NCBI GenBank assembly: GCA_964352675.1
Contig: CAYGSN010000041.1
Span: forward strand, 1 to 12,510
From: CAYGSN01 sp964352675
Lineage (GTDB): Bacteria; Pseudomonadota; Alphaproteobacteria; Micavibrionales; Micavibrionaceae
Direction: 5' to 3'
Length of the DNA: 12,510 bases
Below are positions 5,323 to 11,926 of the stretch, piece after piece. The notes beneath the pieces are model-generated. The model was not told the DNA's origin. It did not search any database and was given only the letters and a program-made list of their open reading frames with translations. The translations under genes were made by a program, and so were the position numbers. The first letter of the stretch is position 1. Every line of letters starts with the position of its first letter.

Positions 5323-7149
5323 CTAGGCCGTATTTTTCTTGTTGTTTTCTTCCTTCTCAAACAGGATAACCGTGGTTTCATCTTTGACGTTCTCAGGCTT
5401 GTTAGCCTGTGAGAACTGGAGCTGGCCATTATGCTTGATCAGGCCGATAAGTTTTGTGCGTCCGTCTTGTTTGCCTTCTTTGATCTGGTCGAGATTGAAA
5501 TCAGCACTTACTTTTGTGGTTTTGAAGCGCCAGCCTTGCTGGAAGAGACGGGAAAAATCCCAATAATCCATACCCTGATAGGCCAGGGTCCGTCCGCGCA
5601 TCGTTTGTGTGATTTGCCTGCGCTGGTGATAGTCTTCATCGTCAATAGAGAGCTGGAAAACCCGTTCACGGCCGAATTCATGGGCGAAGCTGTTGCAAAC
5701 CAATGCGTTATAGGCCGGGTTTCCGGTGGCGGCCAGCAGGATGTTATAGCGGTTCAGCTCCAGCGAATGATCCGTCTCATCGGACAGAATCTCCCCGTAG
5801 TAAATTGGAATATCGGCCAGCCGAGCGGATTTCAGCTTGTGCCAGCTTTGATCGGCGATCATCACGTCAATCCCTTTGCTTTTGAGAACCTCGGCGAATT
5901 GTATGGTCCACTCCGTCGCTCCAACGATAATCAGCCCGTCCTTGGCCGGAAAGGCGAGTTTCAGCCGTTGTCCCAGCGGCTTGGCCCATAGACCGTGTAA
6001 AAATACCGTTGAAATTACAATTGCAAAAGCAAGGGGGAGGAGTTTTTCTCCATCCGGATAACCCGCATCCACCAGCAGGGGGCCAAGAATACCGGCGATG
6101 GCGGCGCACACCACTCCGCGCGGTGCGATCATGCTGACCAGAGCCACTTCGTTCCAGCTCATCTCTGTGCGTAGGCTGGCGAACAGCATGCTGATTGGAC
6201 GAATGAGGAAAAGAACCGCGACGATAAACATTAGCCCACGCCAATCAATATTCAGCAGGATTTCCGGTTTTATCTGCGCAGTCAGTATGACAAATACGCC
6301 GGAGACGAGCATGATTGTGATGGACTCCTTAAACCGCTTCAGGTCCTCGATGCTGGTCACACCGGTATTTGCGAGCACGACGCCCAGAACGGTTACGGCA
6401 ATGAGCCCGGATTCATGGAGTATGAAATTACAAATTACGAAGAAGCATACGACGAAAGACAGCAGGAATGCTGCTTTCAGGAACTCCGGAACCCAGCCTT
6501 TGTTCAGAACGCGGGAAATCACCAGCCCGGCAATAACGGACAAAACCACAATTCCAATGATTGTCAGTCCCGTATCAAGTGCAAATTCACTAAGATTAAA
6601 TCCCTCGCTTTGCTGGACCTTGAAATATTCATAGGCCAGAACCGCCAGAACCGCGCCGACCGGGTCATTCACAATTCCTTCCCATTTCAGGATGTTCCCG
6701 ACCTTCATATTCAGCTTGGCATGTCGCAGGATCGGCATGATCACCGTCGGCCCCGTGACGATCAGCAAAGCGGCAAAGGTGATAGCGACCGGCCAGCTCA
6801 GGCCGCCCAGATAATACCCCGCCAGCGACGTCAGCGTCCAGCTTACCGCTGCGCCGACAAAACAGACTTGCAGAACAGCTTTACGTGCTTGCTTTATTTC
6901 CTTGAAATTCAAGGTCAGGCTGCCTTCAAACAGAATAATTCCAACCGCGACAGAAACGATCGGCTGCACGGCATCACCCAGAAAAATTTCAGGCTGCACC
7001 AAGTTAAACAGAGAGCCGAAGATAAATCCCGCCAGCAGCAGGAACACAATGGCTGGTATTTTATACGCCCAGCCCAACCACTGGCTGGCGATGCTGATCG
7101 CCGTAATCAGGGAAATCTGGGCCAGGGGTGTGGCAAGCGCTGAAAGCAT
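5323..7149 (-). CDS. CPA1-type cation:proton antiporter with C-terminal RCK/TrkA-N domain
   Basis: This is a predicted inner-membrane exchanger of Na+ or K+ for H+, used in pH and ion balance. Of 608 residues, the first 390 or so form many hydrophobic helices with family motifs: ILFEGSLTL (72-80), VTGPTVIMPIL (131-141), and the ion-site EGIVNDPVG (158-165, with Asn161-Asp162), plus an APRGVV helix about two-thirds along. From about residue 403 a Rossmann-like segment begins (DGLIIVGATEWTIQFAEVL) with the glycine and acidic positions of an RCK_N/TrkA-N domain, which typically binds NAD(H) or nucleotides and gates K+ systems. The charged tail ends in KEEENNKKN. The start ATG 7149-7147 lacks a well-spaced ribosome binding site. 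The ion specificity cannot be read from the sequence; NhaP2/CvrA-like K+/H+ exchange is the nearest analogy. Confidence 0.88.
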   Translation of the reverse strand: MLSALATPLAQISLITAISIASQWLGWAYKIPAIVFLLLAGFIFGSLFNLVQPEIFLGDAVQPIVSVAVGIILFEGSLTLNFKEIKQARKAVLQVCFVGAAVSWTLTSLAGYYLGGLSWPVAITFAALLIVTGPTVIMPILRHAKLNMKVGNILKWEGIVNDPVGAVLAVLAYEYFKVQQSEGFNLSEFALDTGLTIIGIVVLSVIAGLVISRVLNKGWVPEFLKAAFLLSFVVCFFVICNFILHESGLIAVTVLGVVLANTGVTSIEDLKRFKESITIMLVSGVFVILTAQIKPEILLNIDWRGLMFIVAVLFLIRPISMLFASLRTEMSWNEVALVSMIAPRGVVCAAIAGILGPLLVDAGYPDGEKLLPLAFAIVISTVFLHGLWAKPLGQRLKLAFPAKDGLIIVGATEWTIQFAEVLKSKGIDVMIADQSWHKLKSARLADIPIYYGEILSDETDHSLELNRYNILLAATGNPAYNALVCNSFAHEFGRERVFQLSIDDEDYHQRRQITQTMRGRTLAYQGMDYWDFSRLFQQGWRFKTTKVSADFNLDQIKEGKQDGRTKLIGLIKHNGQLQFSQANKPENVKDETTVILFEKEENNKKNTA

Positions 7150-7259
7150 CTTCTTTGGGCCATCTTCGTGAATATTTAAACTTCGATAGAATAGCGGAAA
7201 AGCGGCGCGGGAGCTATAGAGCGATTGCTTTTTTTTCCGGCAGACGGCATGATGCGCGG

Positions 7260-8003
7260 ATGAAACAGGAAGATAATTCCCCTGCTGTTGCCGAAGATGT
7301 TCTGGGTGAGCAGATCCATAGCCGCCATACCACGGTTATGGGACGCATTCGTGCGTATTTCCTGGCCGGGATTGTTGTCACCGCGCCGATCAGTATTACC
7401 ATCTACCTGACCTATGTTTTCTTTACCTTCGTCGATAGCCAGGTCGCCAAAATTTTGCCCGATCATTGGTATAACGGGCTGTATGGCGGCACGACCTTCC
7501 CGGGCATCGGTATTCTGGTTGCCCTGACCTTCTTTATTGTGGTCGGCTGGTTTGCCACAAATGTTCTGGGGCGCTTATTTATCCGTATCTCCGAATATGT
7601 TGTGGAGCGCATGCCGATCATTCGTACGCTCTATGGTGCAATCAAGCAGATTTTTGAAACCATCATGGCCAGCCAGTCTAAAGCCTTCCGTGAGGCAGTG
7701 ATGCTGGAATATCCACGCAAGGGGGTGTGGTCGATAGGCTTTGTCACCGGCAAGACCGAAGGGGAGGTGCAGCGCGTGACCTCCGAAGAAACCATTAATG
7801 TGTTTGTGCCGACAACGCCAAACCCGACATCGGGTTATTTACTGTTCGTGCCGAAGAAGGAACTGGTCTATCTGGAGATGAGCGTTGAGGAGGCGATTAA
7901 GCTCGTCGTTTCTGCCGGGATCATCACCCCGCCCGATGCGGCGAAGAAAAAGAAGTCTGCTGTGAAGTCCAAGTCTAAAAAGACAGATAAAACGCTGAAT
8001 TAA
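7260..8003 (+). CDS. DUF502 family inner-membrane protein
   Basis: The 247-residue product (from ATG 7260) matches the DUF502 pattern. There are two hydrophobic segments at about residues 33-58 and 80-105, rich in Gly, Ile and Phe. The conserved MPIIRTLYGAIKQIFETI (118-135) and FREAVMLEYPRKGVWSIGFVTG (about 143-164) follow, and the C-terminus is lysine- and serine-rich (about 225-247). The molecular role of DUF502 is not established; it is assumed to be a membrane protein with a cytoplasmic soluble part. The Shine-Dalgarno is poor; another in-frame ATG at 7338 would leave the membrane segments intact, and a longer reading from 7128 would overlap the divergent antiporter start. The gene ends in a 4-base convergent overlap with recG. 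No clear promoter was found. Confidence 0.85.
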   Translation: MKQEDNSPAVAEDVLGEQIHSRHTTVMGRIRAYFLAGIVVTAPISITIYLTYVFFTFVDSQVAKILPDHWYNGLYGGTTFPGIGILVALTFFIVVGWFATNVLGRLFIRISEYVVERMPIIRTLYGAIKQIFETIMASQSKAFREAVMLEYPRKGVWSIGFVTGKTEGEVQRVTSEETINVFVPTTPNPTSGYLLFVPKKELVYLEMSVEEAIKLVVSAGIITPPDAAKKKKSAVKSKSKKTDKTLN

Positions 8004-10087
8004 CCGCTCCGTAAATACTGTATCGCCTGATCTCTCTCAAATAAATACAGCAACGTCTTTAACGCTTTGCCGCGGTCACTCTCCAGATGCGGGTCTTTCT
8101 CGATAATCAGGCGCGCATCATCGCGGGCGGCTTTGAGAAGTTCGCCGTGCACCGAGAGGTCTGCGACCTTAAACGTCGCCATTCCACTCTGGCGTACACC
8201 TAATAAATCTCCCGCGCCGCGTAGCTTCAAATCTTTTTCTGCGATCAAAAATCCGTCTTCGGTCTGGCGCATGATCGCCAGGCGTTCCTTCGCCGTTTCA
8301 CCCAGCGGCCCGGTATAGAGCAGGAAACAAAAGCTTTTATCGCCGCCACGCCCGACGCGTCCACGTAGCTGATGGAGCTGCGATAGCCCAAAGCGTTCCG
8401 CATGTTCAATCACCATGATGGTGGCTTCGGGCACATTGACACCAACCTCAATTACGGTGGTCGCCACCAGAATATCAAGCTTGCCGCCCGCGAATTTTTG
8501 CATCACCTCATCTTTTTCAGCCGGTTTCATCCGGCCATGGGCAAGACCAACCCGCGCCCCGAATTTATGTTTGAGGATGTCATAGCGTTCCTCGGCGGCA
8601 GAAAGATCCAGAACTTCTGATTCCTCCACCAGCGGGCAGACCCAATAAACCCGCGCGCCTCCCTTAATCTGCCGCGCGAGAGCCTCAACCATATCTTCCA
8701 TTTTTTCATGTGGTATTACCCGTGTATCAATCGGTTTGCGCCCCGGCGGTTTCTCATCCAGGCGGGAGACATCCATATCACCGTAAGCGGTGAGTGTGAG
8801 CGTGCGCGGAATAGGAGTGGCGGTCATGACCAATACATCACAACCTTTACCTTTTTGCGAGAGCTGCAAGCGCTGGTGCACGCCAAAGCGATGTTGTTCA
8901 TCAATCACGGCAAGGCCGAGATCGGCGAATTCGATTGTGTCCTGAAAAATCGCATGGGTCCCGATCACCACTTGTGCGGCGCCATTGCGAATTTGCTGGA
9001 GCAGGGTTTCGCGCGTTTTTCCTTTGTCCCGGCCGGTCAGGATCACAAAGCGTACGCCAATCGCATCGAAAATAGGTTTAAGCGTTTCCGCATGCTGGCG
9101 CGCGAGGATTTCCGTTGGCGCCATCAGGGCGGCTTGCGCCCCTGTTTCCACCGCGCTCATCATTGCCAGCGCTGCAACAATGGTTTTTCCGCTGCCGACG
9201 TCTCCCTGCAAGAGACGCAGCATCTTCGCCTGATCCGCCATATCGGTATCAATCTCCGCGAGTGAACGTTCCTGCGCGCCGGTGAGTTTAAACGGCAGTT
9301 GTTCCAGAATTTGTGCCCGCAATTTTCCGTCAGGAACAAAACTACACCCCTTGTCTTTGCGTTGCCTGTGCCGCACCAGCGCGAGGGTAAGCTGATTGGC
9401 CAGCAGTTCGTCATAAGCCAGGCGCATACGTTTGGGGTGGAGTGGGTTCAGGCTTTTTTCATCTTTCGGGGTATGAATGCCTGCCAGCGCCTTGTGCCAG
9501 TCCGTCCATTTGCGTGCGGCTTTATAACTCTCATCCTGCCATTCGGGCAGTTTTACGAGGAAGCCTAAAGCCGCATCGATTGCTTTGCGCAGGGTTTTGT
9601 TGGTTACGCCCTGGGTGAGGGGATAAATCGGCTCGACTGTTTCAATCGCCGCGCGGTCTTCCGGCGCGCCGATGGCATCGGGATGCACCATCTGCGGCAG
9701 CCCGGCGTAATATTCGATGCGTCCGCTCACCACCACCTCTTCATGCAGAGGTAACTGCTTCTCAATCCATTCCCTGTGCGCATGAAAGAAGGTCAGGGTC
9801 AGAACGCCAGTACCGTCCGAGCATTTCACGCGGTAAGGCTGGTTGCGGCTCTTGTTCGGGATATGGTTGGTAATCTTGACCTGCATCGTGGCGATGCGGC
9901 CCTCCGGTGCTTCGGCAATGGTGGGGGAGAATCGGCGGTCGATAAAATCAATCGGCAGATGCCAGAGCAGGTCCAGGACCTTCGGCCCACCCACCAGCTT
10001 TTCAATCAGTGCCGCGCTTTTTGGCCCGACGCCGGGCAGGGCGGTCAGGGCGCGGAAGAGGGGGTCGAGATCGAACGGTCTGGCCAT
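8000..10087 (-). CDS. recG: ATP-dependent DNA helicase RecG
   Basis: RecG is a double-stranded DNA translocase that regresses stalled forks and processes branched intermediates. The 695-residue product has the usual family length and order: a helix-hairpin-helix-like LPGVGPKSAALIEKL (17-31), an OB-fold wedge domain (about 60-160), then two RecA-like helicase domains. Visible motifs are GDVGSGKT (Walker A, 295-302), APTEIL, DEQHRFG (motif II, Asp396-His399), TATPIPRTL (motif III) and QLRGRVGRG (motif VI, 573-581). The start ATG 10087-10085 is preceded by a weak ACAGGG. It lies 60 bases downstream of the methyltransferase and probably shares its transcript. Its 3' end overlaps the convergent DUF502 gene by 4 bases, so both must terminate inside the opposite gene. 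Confidence 0.97.
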   Translation of the reverse strand: MARPFDLDPLFRALTALPGVGPKSAALIEKLVGGPKVLDLLWHLPIDFIDRRFSPTIAEAPEGRIATMQVKITNHIPNKSRNQPYRVKCSDGTGVLTLTFFHAHREWIEKQLPLHEEVVVSGRIEYYAGLPQMVHPDAIGAPEDRAAIETVEPIYPLTQGVTNKTLRKAIDAALGFLVKLPEWQDESYKAARKWTDWHKALAGIHTPKDEKSLNPLHPKRMRLAYDELLANQLTLALVRHRQRKDKGCSFVPDGKLRAQILEQLPFKLTGAQERSLAEIDTDMADQAKMLRLLQGDVGSGKTIVAALAMMSAVETGAQAALMAPTEILARQHAETLKPIFDAIGVRFVILTGRDKGKTRETLLQQIRNGAAQVVIGTHAIFQDTIEFADLGLAVIDEQHRFGVHQRLQLSQKGKGCDVLVMTATPIPRTLTLTAYGDMDVSRLDEKPPGRKPIDTRVIPHEKMEDMVEALARQIKGGARVYWVCPLVEESEVLDLSAAEERYDILKHKFGARVGLAHGRMKPAEKDEVMQKFAGGKLDILVATTVIEVGVNVPEATIMVIEHAERFGLSQLHQLRGRVGRGGDKSFCFLLYTGPLGETAKERLAIMRQTEDGFLIAEKDLKLRGAGDLLGVRQSGMATFKVADLSVHGELLKAARDDARLIIEKDPHLESDRGKALKTLLYLFERDQAIQYLRSG

Positions 10088-10147
10088 CCCTGTATTTAAC
10101 TACAGAGTGCGGCCTGAAAAACAGAGGTTTTTTGATAAAAGTTCAGA

Positions 10148-10828
10148 TCATCTGGAATCAGGAAATCCATAGGCCAGAATATGGCGGTTACCAATTTTCT
10201 CTACGTTCAGATTTAAGTCGGCCATTCTGAGCTGTTTTTGAATCTCTCTTTTGGTATAGGCGGCGCAGAGCGATTCGAAGAAGTCGCGTTGTGCCCATTC
10301 ATGGCTGGTGTCACCGTGGCGGCGGACCAGGGCAGCGGCTTGGTCGCGTGTTTGCGGGCGGCGCAGGTCGGACACAAAAACGTAGGTGTCTTTGGAGATC
10401 AGCCTTTTGATTGTGTTCCACAAAATTTCCGGCTGCGACATATGGTGTAAAGACCCGTGGCACATCACCACATCATAAGGGGTATCCTGCGGCACTGTGC
10501 TGACATCCGGCAGATAGGCTTTAACCAGCTCAACGCGCGAAGTTAGGTCCAACTCAGCATTCTCAAGGCGCCGCCGGGCAAGGCGAAGCATGGTGTCGGC
10601 CCCGTCCGCGCCGACGTAGCGGGCCTCGGGGAACGCCACTGCAAAGCGTTTTAGGATATCCCCGGAGCCGCAGCATAGATCAAGCACCCTGCCTTTAACT
10701 TCCGGCAAGGGATAACGATCACGGAAAAGGGTAACACGTTCTTGATGCACGGCGTTGTAATCTGCATTATCATATCCGTTGGCAGCTTCGAAACTATCCA
10801 TTAAATCACTTTGCGGCGCTCGTTTCAT
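10148..10828 (-). CDS. class I SAM-dependent methyltransferase, substrate unknown
   Basis: The 226-residue protein has a Rossmann-type methyltransferase core. Motif I is RVLDLCCGSGDIL (47-59), the acidic residue ending strand 2 lies in YVGADGADTML (about Asp75), and a motif-IV-like YDVVMCHGSLHHMS follows at about 118-131. The N-terminal DSFEAANGYDNADYNAVHQ segment probably helps bind SAM or the substrate. The layout resembles small-molecule methyltransferases of the Methyltransf_11/25 type; the substrate cannot be inferred. The start ATG 10828 is preceded by AGGATAA and by a strong promoter with a 32-base leader, and recG follows on the same strand. It sits between recG and sdhE, which are commonly adjacent in this class, so it may be a later insertion. 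Confidence 0.85.
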   Translation of the reverse strand: MKRAPQSDLMDSFEAANGYDNADYNAVHQERVTLFRDRYPLPEVKGRVLDLCCGSGDILKRFAVAFPEARYVGADGADTMLRLARRRLENAELDLTSRVELVKAYLPDVSTVPQDTPYDVVMCHGSLHHMSQPEILWNTIKRLISKDTYVFVSDLRRPQTRDQAAALVRRHGDTSHEWAQRDFFESLCAAYTKREIQKQLRMADLNLNVEKIGNRHILAYGFPDSR

Positions 10829-10835
10829 AATTTTA

Positions 10836-10860
10836 TTATCCTATTTGTTTATTTAATGAA
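10836..10860 (-). repeat. 5' leader element, copy 2 (shared with 496-519)
   Basis: This occupies nearly the entire predicted leader of the methyltransferase gene. It shares ordered blocks TTATCCT, TTTG, TTTATT and ATGAA (plus-strand reading) with the leader of the 82-residue ORF, about 22 identical positions over about 26 columns. It starts the same 7 bases from the start codon. Confidence 0.5.
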
Positions 10861-10865
10861 ATTTA

Positions 10866-10895
10866 ATAATAGTTAAAAATTTGGGTTTTTGTCAA
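10866..10895 (-). promoter_or_regulatory. strong sigma70-type promoter of the methyltransferase/recG unit
   Basis: On the minus strand, TTGACA (10890-10895, perfect) is followed after 18 bases by TATTAT (10866-10871, 5 of 6). Transcription would start near 10859, about 31 bases before the ATG at 10828. Its -35 overlaps that of the divergent sdhE promoter. Confidence 0.68.
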
Positions 10896-10917
10896 CAAAC
10901 TACAGGAAAAAAATATT
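10889..10917 (+). promoter_or_regulatory. probable sdhE promoter
   Basis: TTGTCA (10889-10894, 5 of 6), 17 bases, AATATT (10912-10917, 4 of 6). The -35 shares five bases with the divergent TTGACA, so the two promoters are back to back. An inverted repeat CAGGAA (10903-10908) / TTCCTG (10916-10921) with a 7-base centre straddles the -10. Confidence 0.45.
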
Positions 10918-10948
10918 CCTGCTGTAATAATGAAGTTTGAGGAAGTTT

Positions 10949-11206
10949 ATGAAAGGTATTGAAAAGAAAAGAAAAATAATGATTTTTCGATCCTGGCATC
11001 GTGGAACAAAAGAGATGGATTTGATCATGGGCAGCTTTGCGGACGCAAATATTGAGGGCTTTGATCAAGATCAAATCGATCAATATGAATCAATTTTGGA
11101 TAATAATGATCCCGATCTTTATGGCTGGATCACTGGCAAGGAAGATCCGCCGGCCAACATCAAAGGCGATGTGTGGGAGAAACTAAAGGCGCATAAATTT
11201 GCTTAG
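10949..11206 (+). CDS. sdhE: SdhE, FAD assembly factor of succinate dehydrogenase (DUF339)
   Basis: SdhE promotes covalent FAD attachment to the flavoprotein subunit SdhA (and FrdA) and is needed for full complex II activity. The 85-residue product has the family length and the RGxxE motif (RGTKE, 18-22) that contacts SdhA, followed by MDLIMGSFAD. The second helix pair contains the conserved NNDPDLYGWITG (about 54-65), matching the CDDPDLFNWL region of E. coli SdhE. I chose ATG 10949 because GAGGAAG ends 3 bases upstream; a TTG at 10937 is in frame but overlaps that site. The gene is divergent from the methyltransferase/recG unit. In many alphaproteobacteria mfd follows; here a convergent btaB-like gene overlaps its stop by 4 bases instead. 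Confidence 0.92.
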   Translation: MKGIEKKRKIMIFRSWHRGTKEMDLIMGSFADANIEGFDQDQIDQYESILDNNDPDLYGWITGKEDPPANIKGDVWEKLKAHKFA

Positions 11207-11874
11207 GTTTTCTTGAAAACCGCGTAATACGCGTATCCTTTATAAAGGTGCTCTACTGCGAGCGTACCTTTTGATTCTGCTTCCAGTTTTTTCAGATACC
11301 CCAGAATTTCCGGCTTGTGATAGACGTGAAACATTGACAGCCACCAGAACAACATTTTTTGAAACCATGGGGGCAAGCCATCCTGTCCACCAAAATCTAC
11401 AATATGCATCGCACCTCCGGAAGGCAGAACCTCCAGCCCATGATCAATCGATTCCTTCCATGGCGGAATGATGGACAGCGCATAGGAATACACCAGTTTC
11501 GTCGGAGGTTCTTTCAGGCCGAACAGTTTTTCGGGATTGAAGCTCTGTGCATAAGCCTGGGCCAGAACCAAGTCGCGGGCGCAGCCGGATTTTAGGGCGT
11601 TGCTTTGCGCGGTTTTTAGCATTTCATCCGAGGCATCCAACCCGTAAAAATGGGCTTTCGGATAGGCACAGATCATCTTGACTGTATTGCGTGCCGTGCC
11701 GCATCCCACTTCGATGATATGCTCGCCGTCACTCGGCTTTAAGTTCTGAATGAGGTGATCACGCCCCAGTAAATAAAATTTACGCGAGGCATCGTATACA
11801 TGTCGCGTCCAGCGATACATGCGGTTCATGGTTTCTCGTGTTTGGGTGTCGCCTGCGGCGCTTATGTTTGACAT
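11203..11874 (-). CDS. btaB: BtaB-like methyltransferase of betaine-lipid (DGTS) synthesis
   Basis: BtaB methylates the amino group of diacylglyceryl-homoserine three times with SAM to give the phosphorus-free betaine lipid DGTS. The 223-residue product resembles alphaproteobacterial BtaB along its length: MYRWTRHVYDASRKFYLLGRDHL (about 19-41), motif I IIEVGCGTARN (53-63) with Asp80 in FYGLDAS, YSYALSIIPPW and VDFGGQ in the middle, and YKGYAYYAVFKK at the end. I preferred ATG 11874 (AGGAT lies 11 bases upstream) over TTG 11904, which lies in the palindrome of the divergent gene. The usual partner BtaA (DUF3419, aminocarboxypropyl transferase) is not in the window, so a related phospholipid N-methyltransferase role cannot be excluded. 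It converges with sdhE, overlapping 4 bases. Confidence 0.75.
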   Translation of the reverse strand: MSNISAAGDTQTRETMNRMYRWTRHVYDASRKFYLLGRDHLIQNLKPSDGEHIIEVGCGTARNTVKMICAYPKAHFYGLDASDEMLKTAQSNALKSGCARDLVLAQAYAQSFNPEKLFGLKEPPTKLVYSYALSIIPPWKESIDHGLEVLPSGGAMHIVDFGGQDGLPPWFQKMLFWWLSMFHVYHKPEILGYLKKLEAESKGTLAVEHLYKGYAYYAVFKKT

Positions 11875-11896
11875 ATTTAAATTAATCCTGTATGTT
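11868..11896 (+). promoter_or_regulatory. promoter of the terminal ORF
   Basis: A perfect TTGACA (11868-11873), a 17-base spacer and TATGTT (11891-11896, 4 of 6). Transcription would start near 11903, inside the palindrome at 11901-11917. The -35 overlaps the start codon of the divergent btaB-like gene (11872-11874). Confidence 0.6.
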
Positions 11897-11900
11897 TCAA

Positions 11901-11917
11901 CCAATTTTCAAAATTGG
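11901..11917. promoter_or_regulatory. perfect 17-base palindrome at the start of the terminal ORF transcript
   Basis: CCAATTTT-C-AAAATTGG has two perfect 8-base arms around one base. It covers the predicted transcription start of the rightward gene and its last two bases lie in the GGAGG ribosome binding site (11916-11920). It could be a repressor operator or, as RNA, a hairpin that hides part of the ribosome binding site. Confidence 0.55.
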
Positions 11918-11926
11918 AGGTTTATA

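Noticed and set aside
8708..9265. Plus-strand frame inside recG
   Set aside because: Antisense to the helicase domains of a clearly intact recG; no start signals.
10111..10135. CCTG ... CAGAGG followed by T-run as a terminator
   Set aside because: The stem needs a bulge, and the T-run lies on the plus strand where no plus-strand gene ends.
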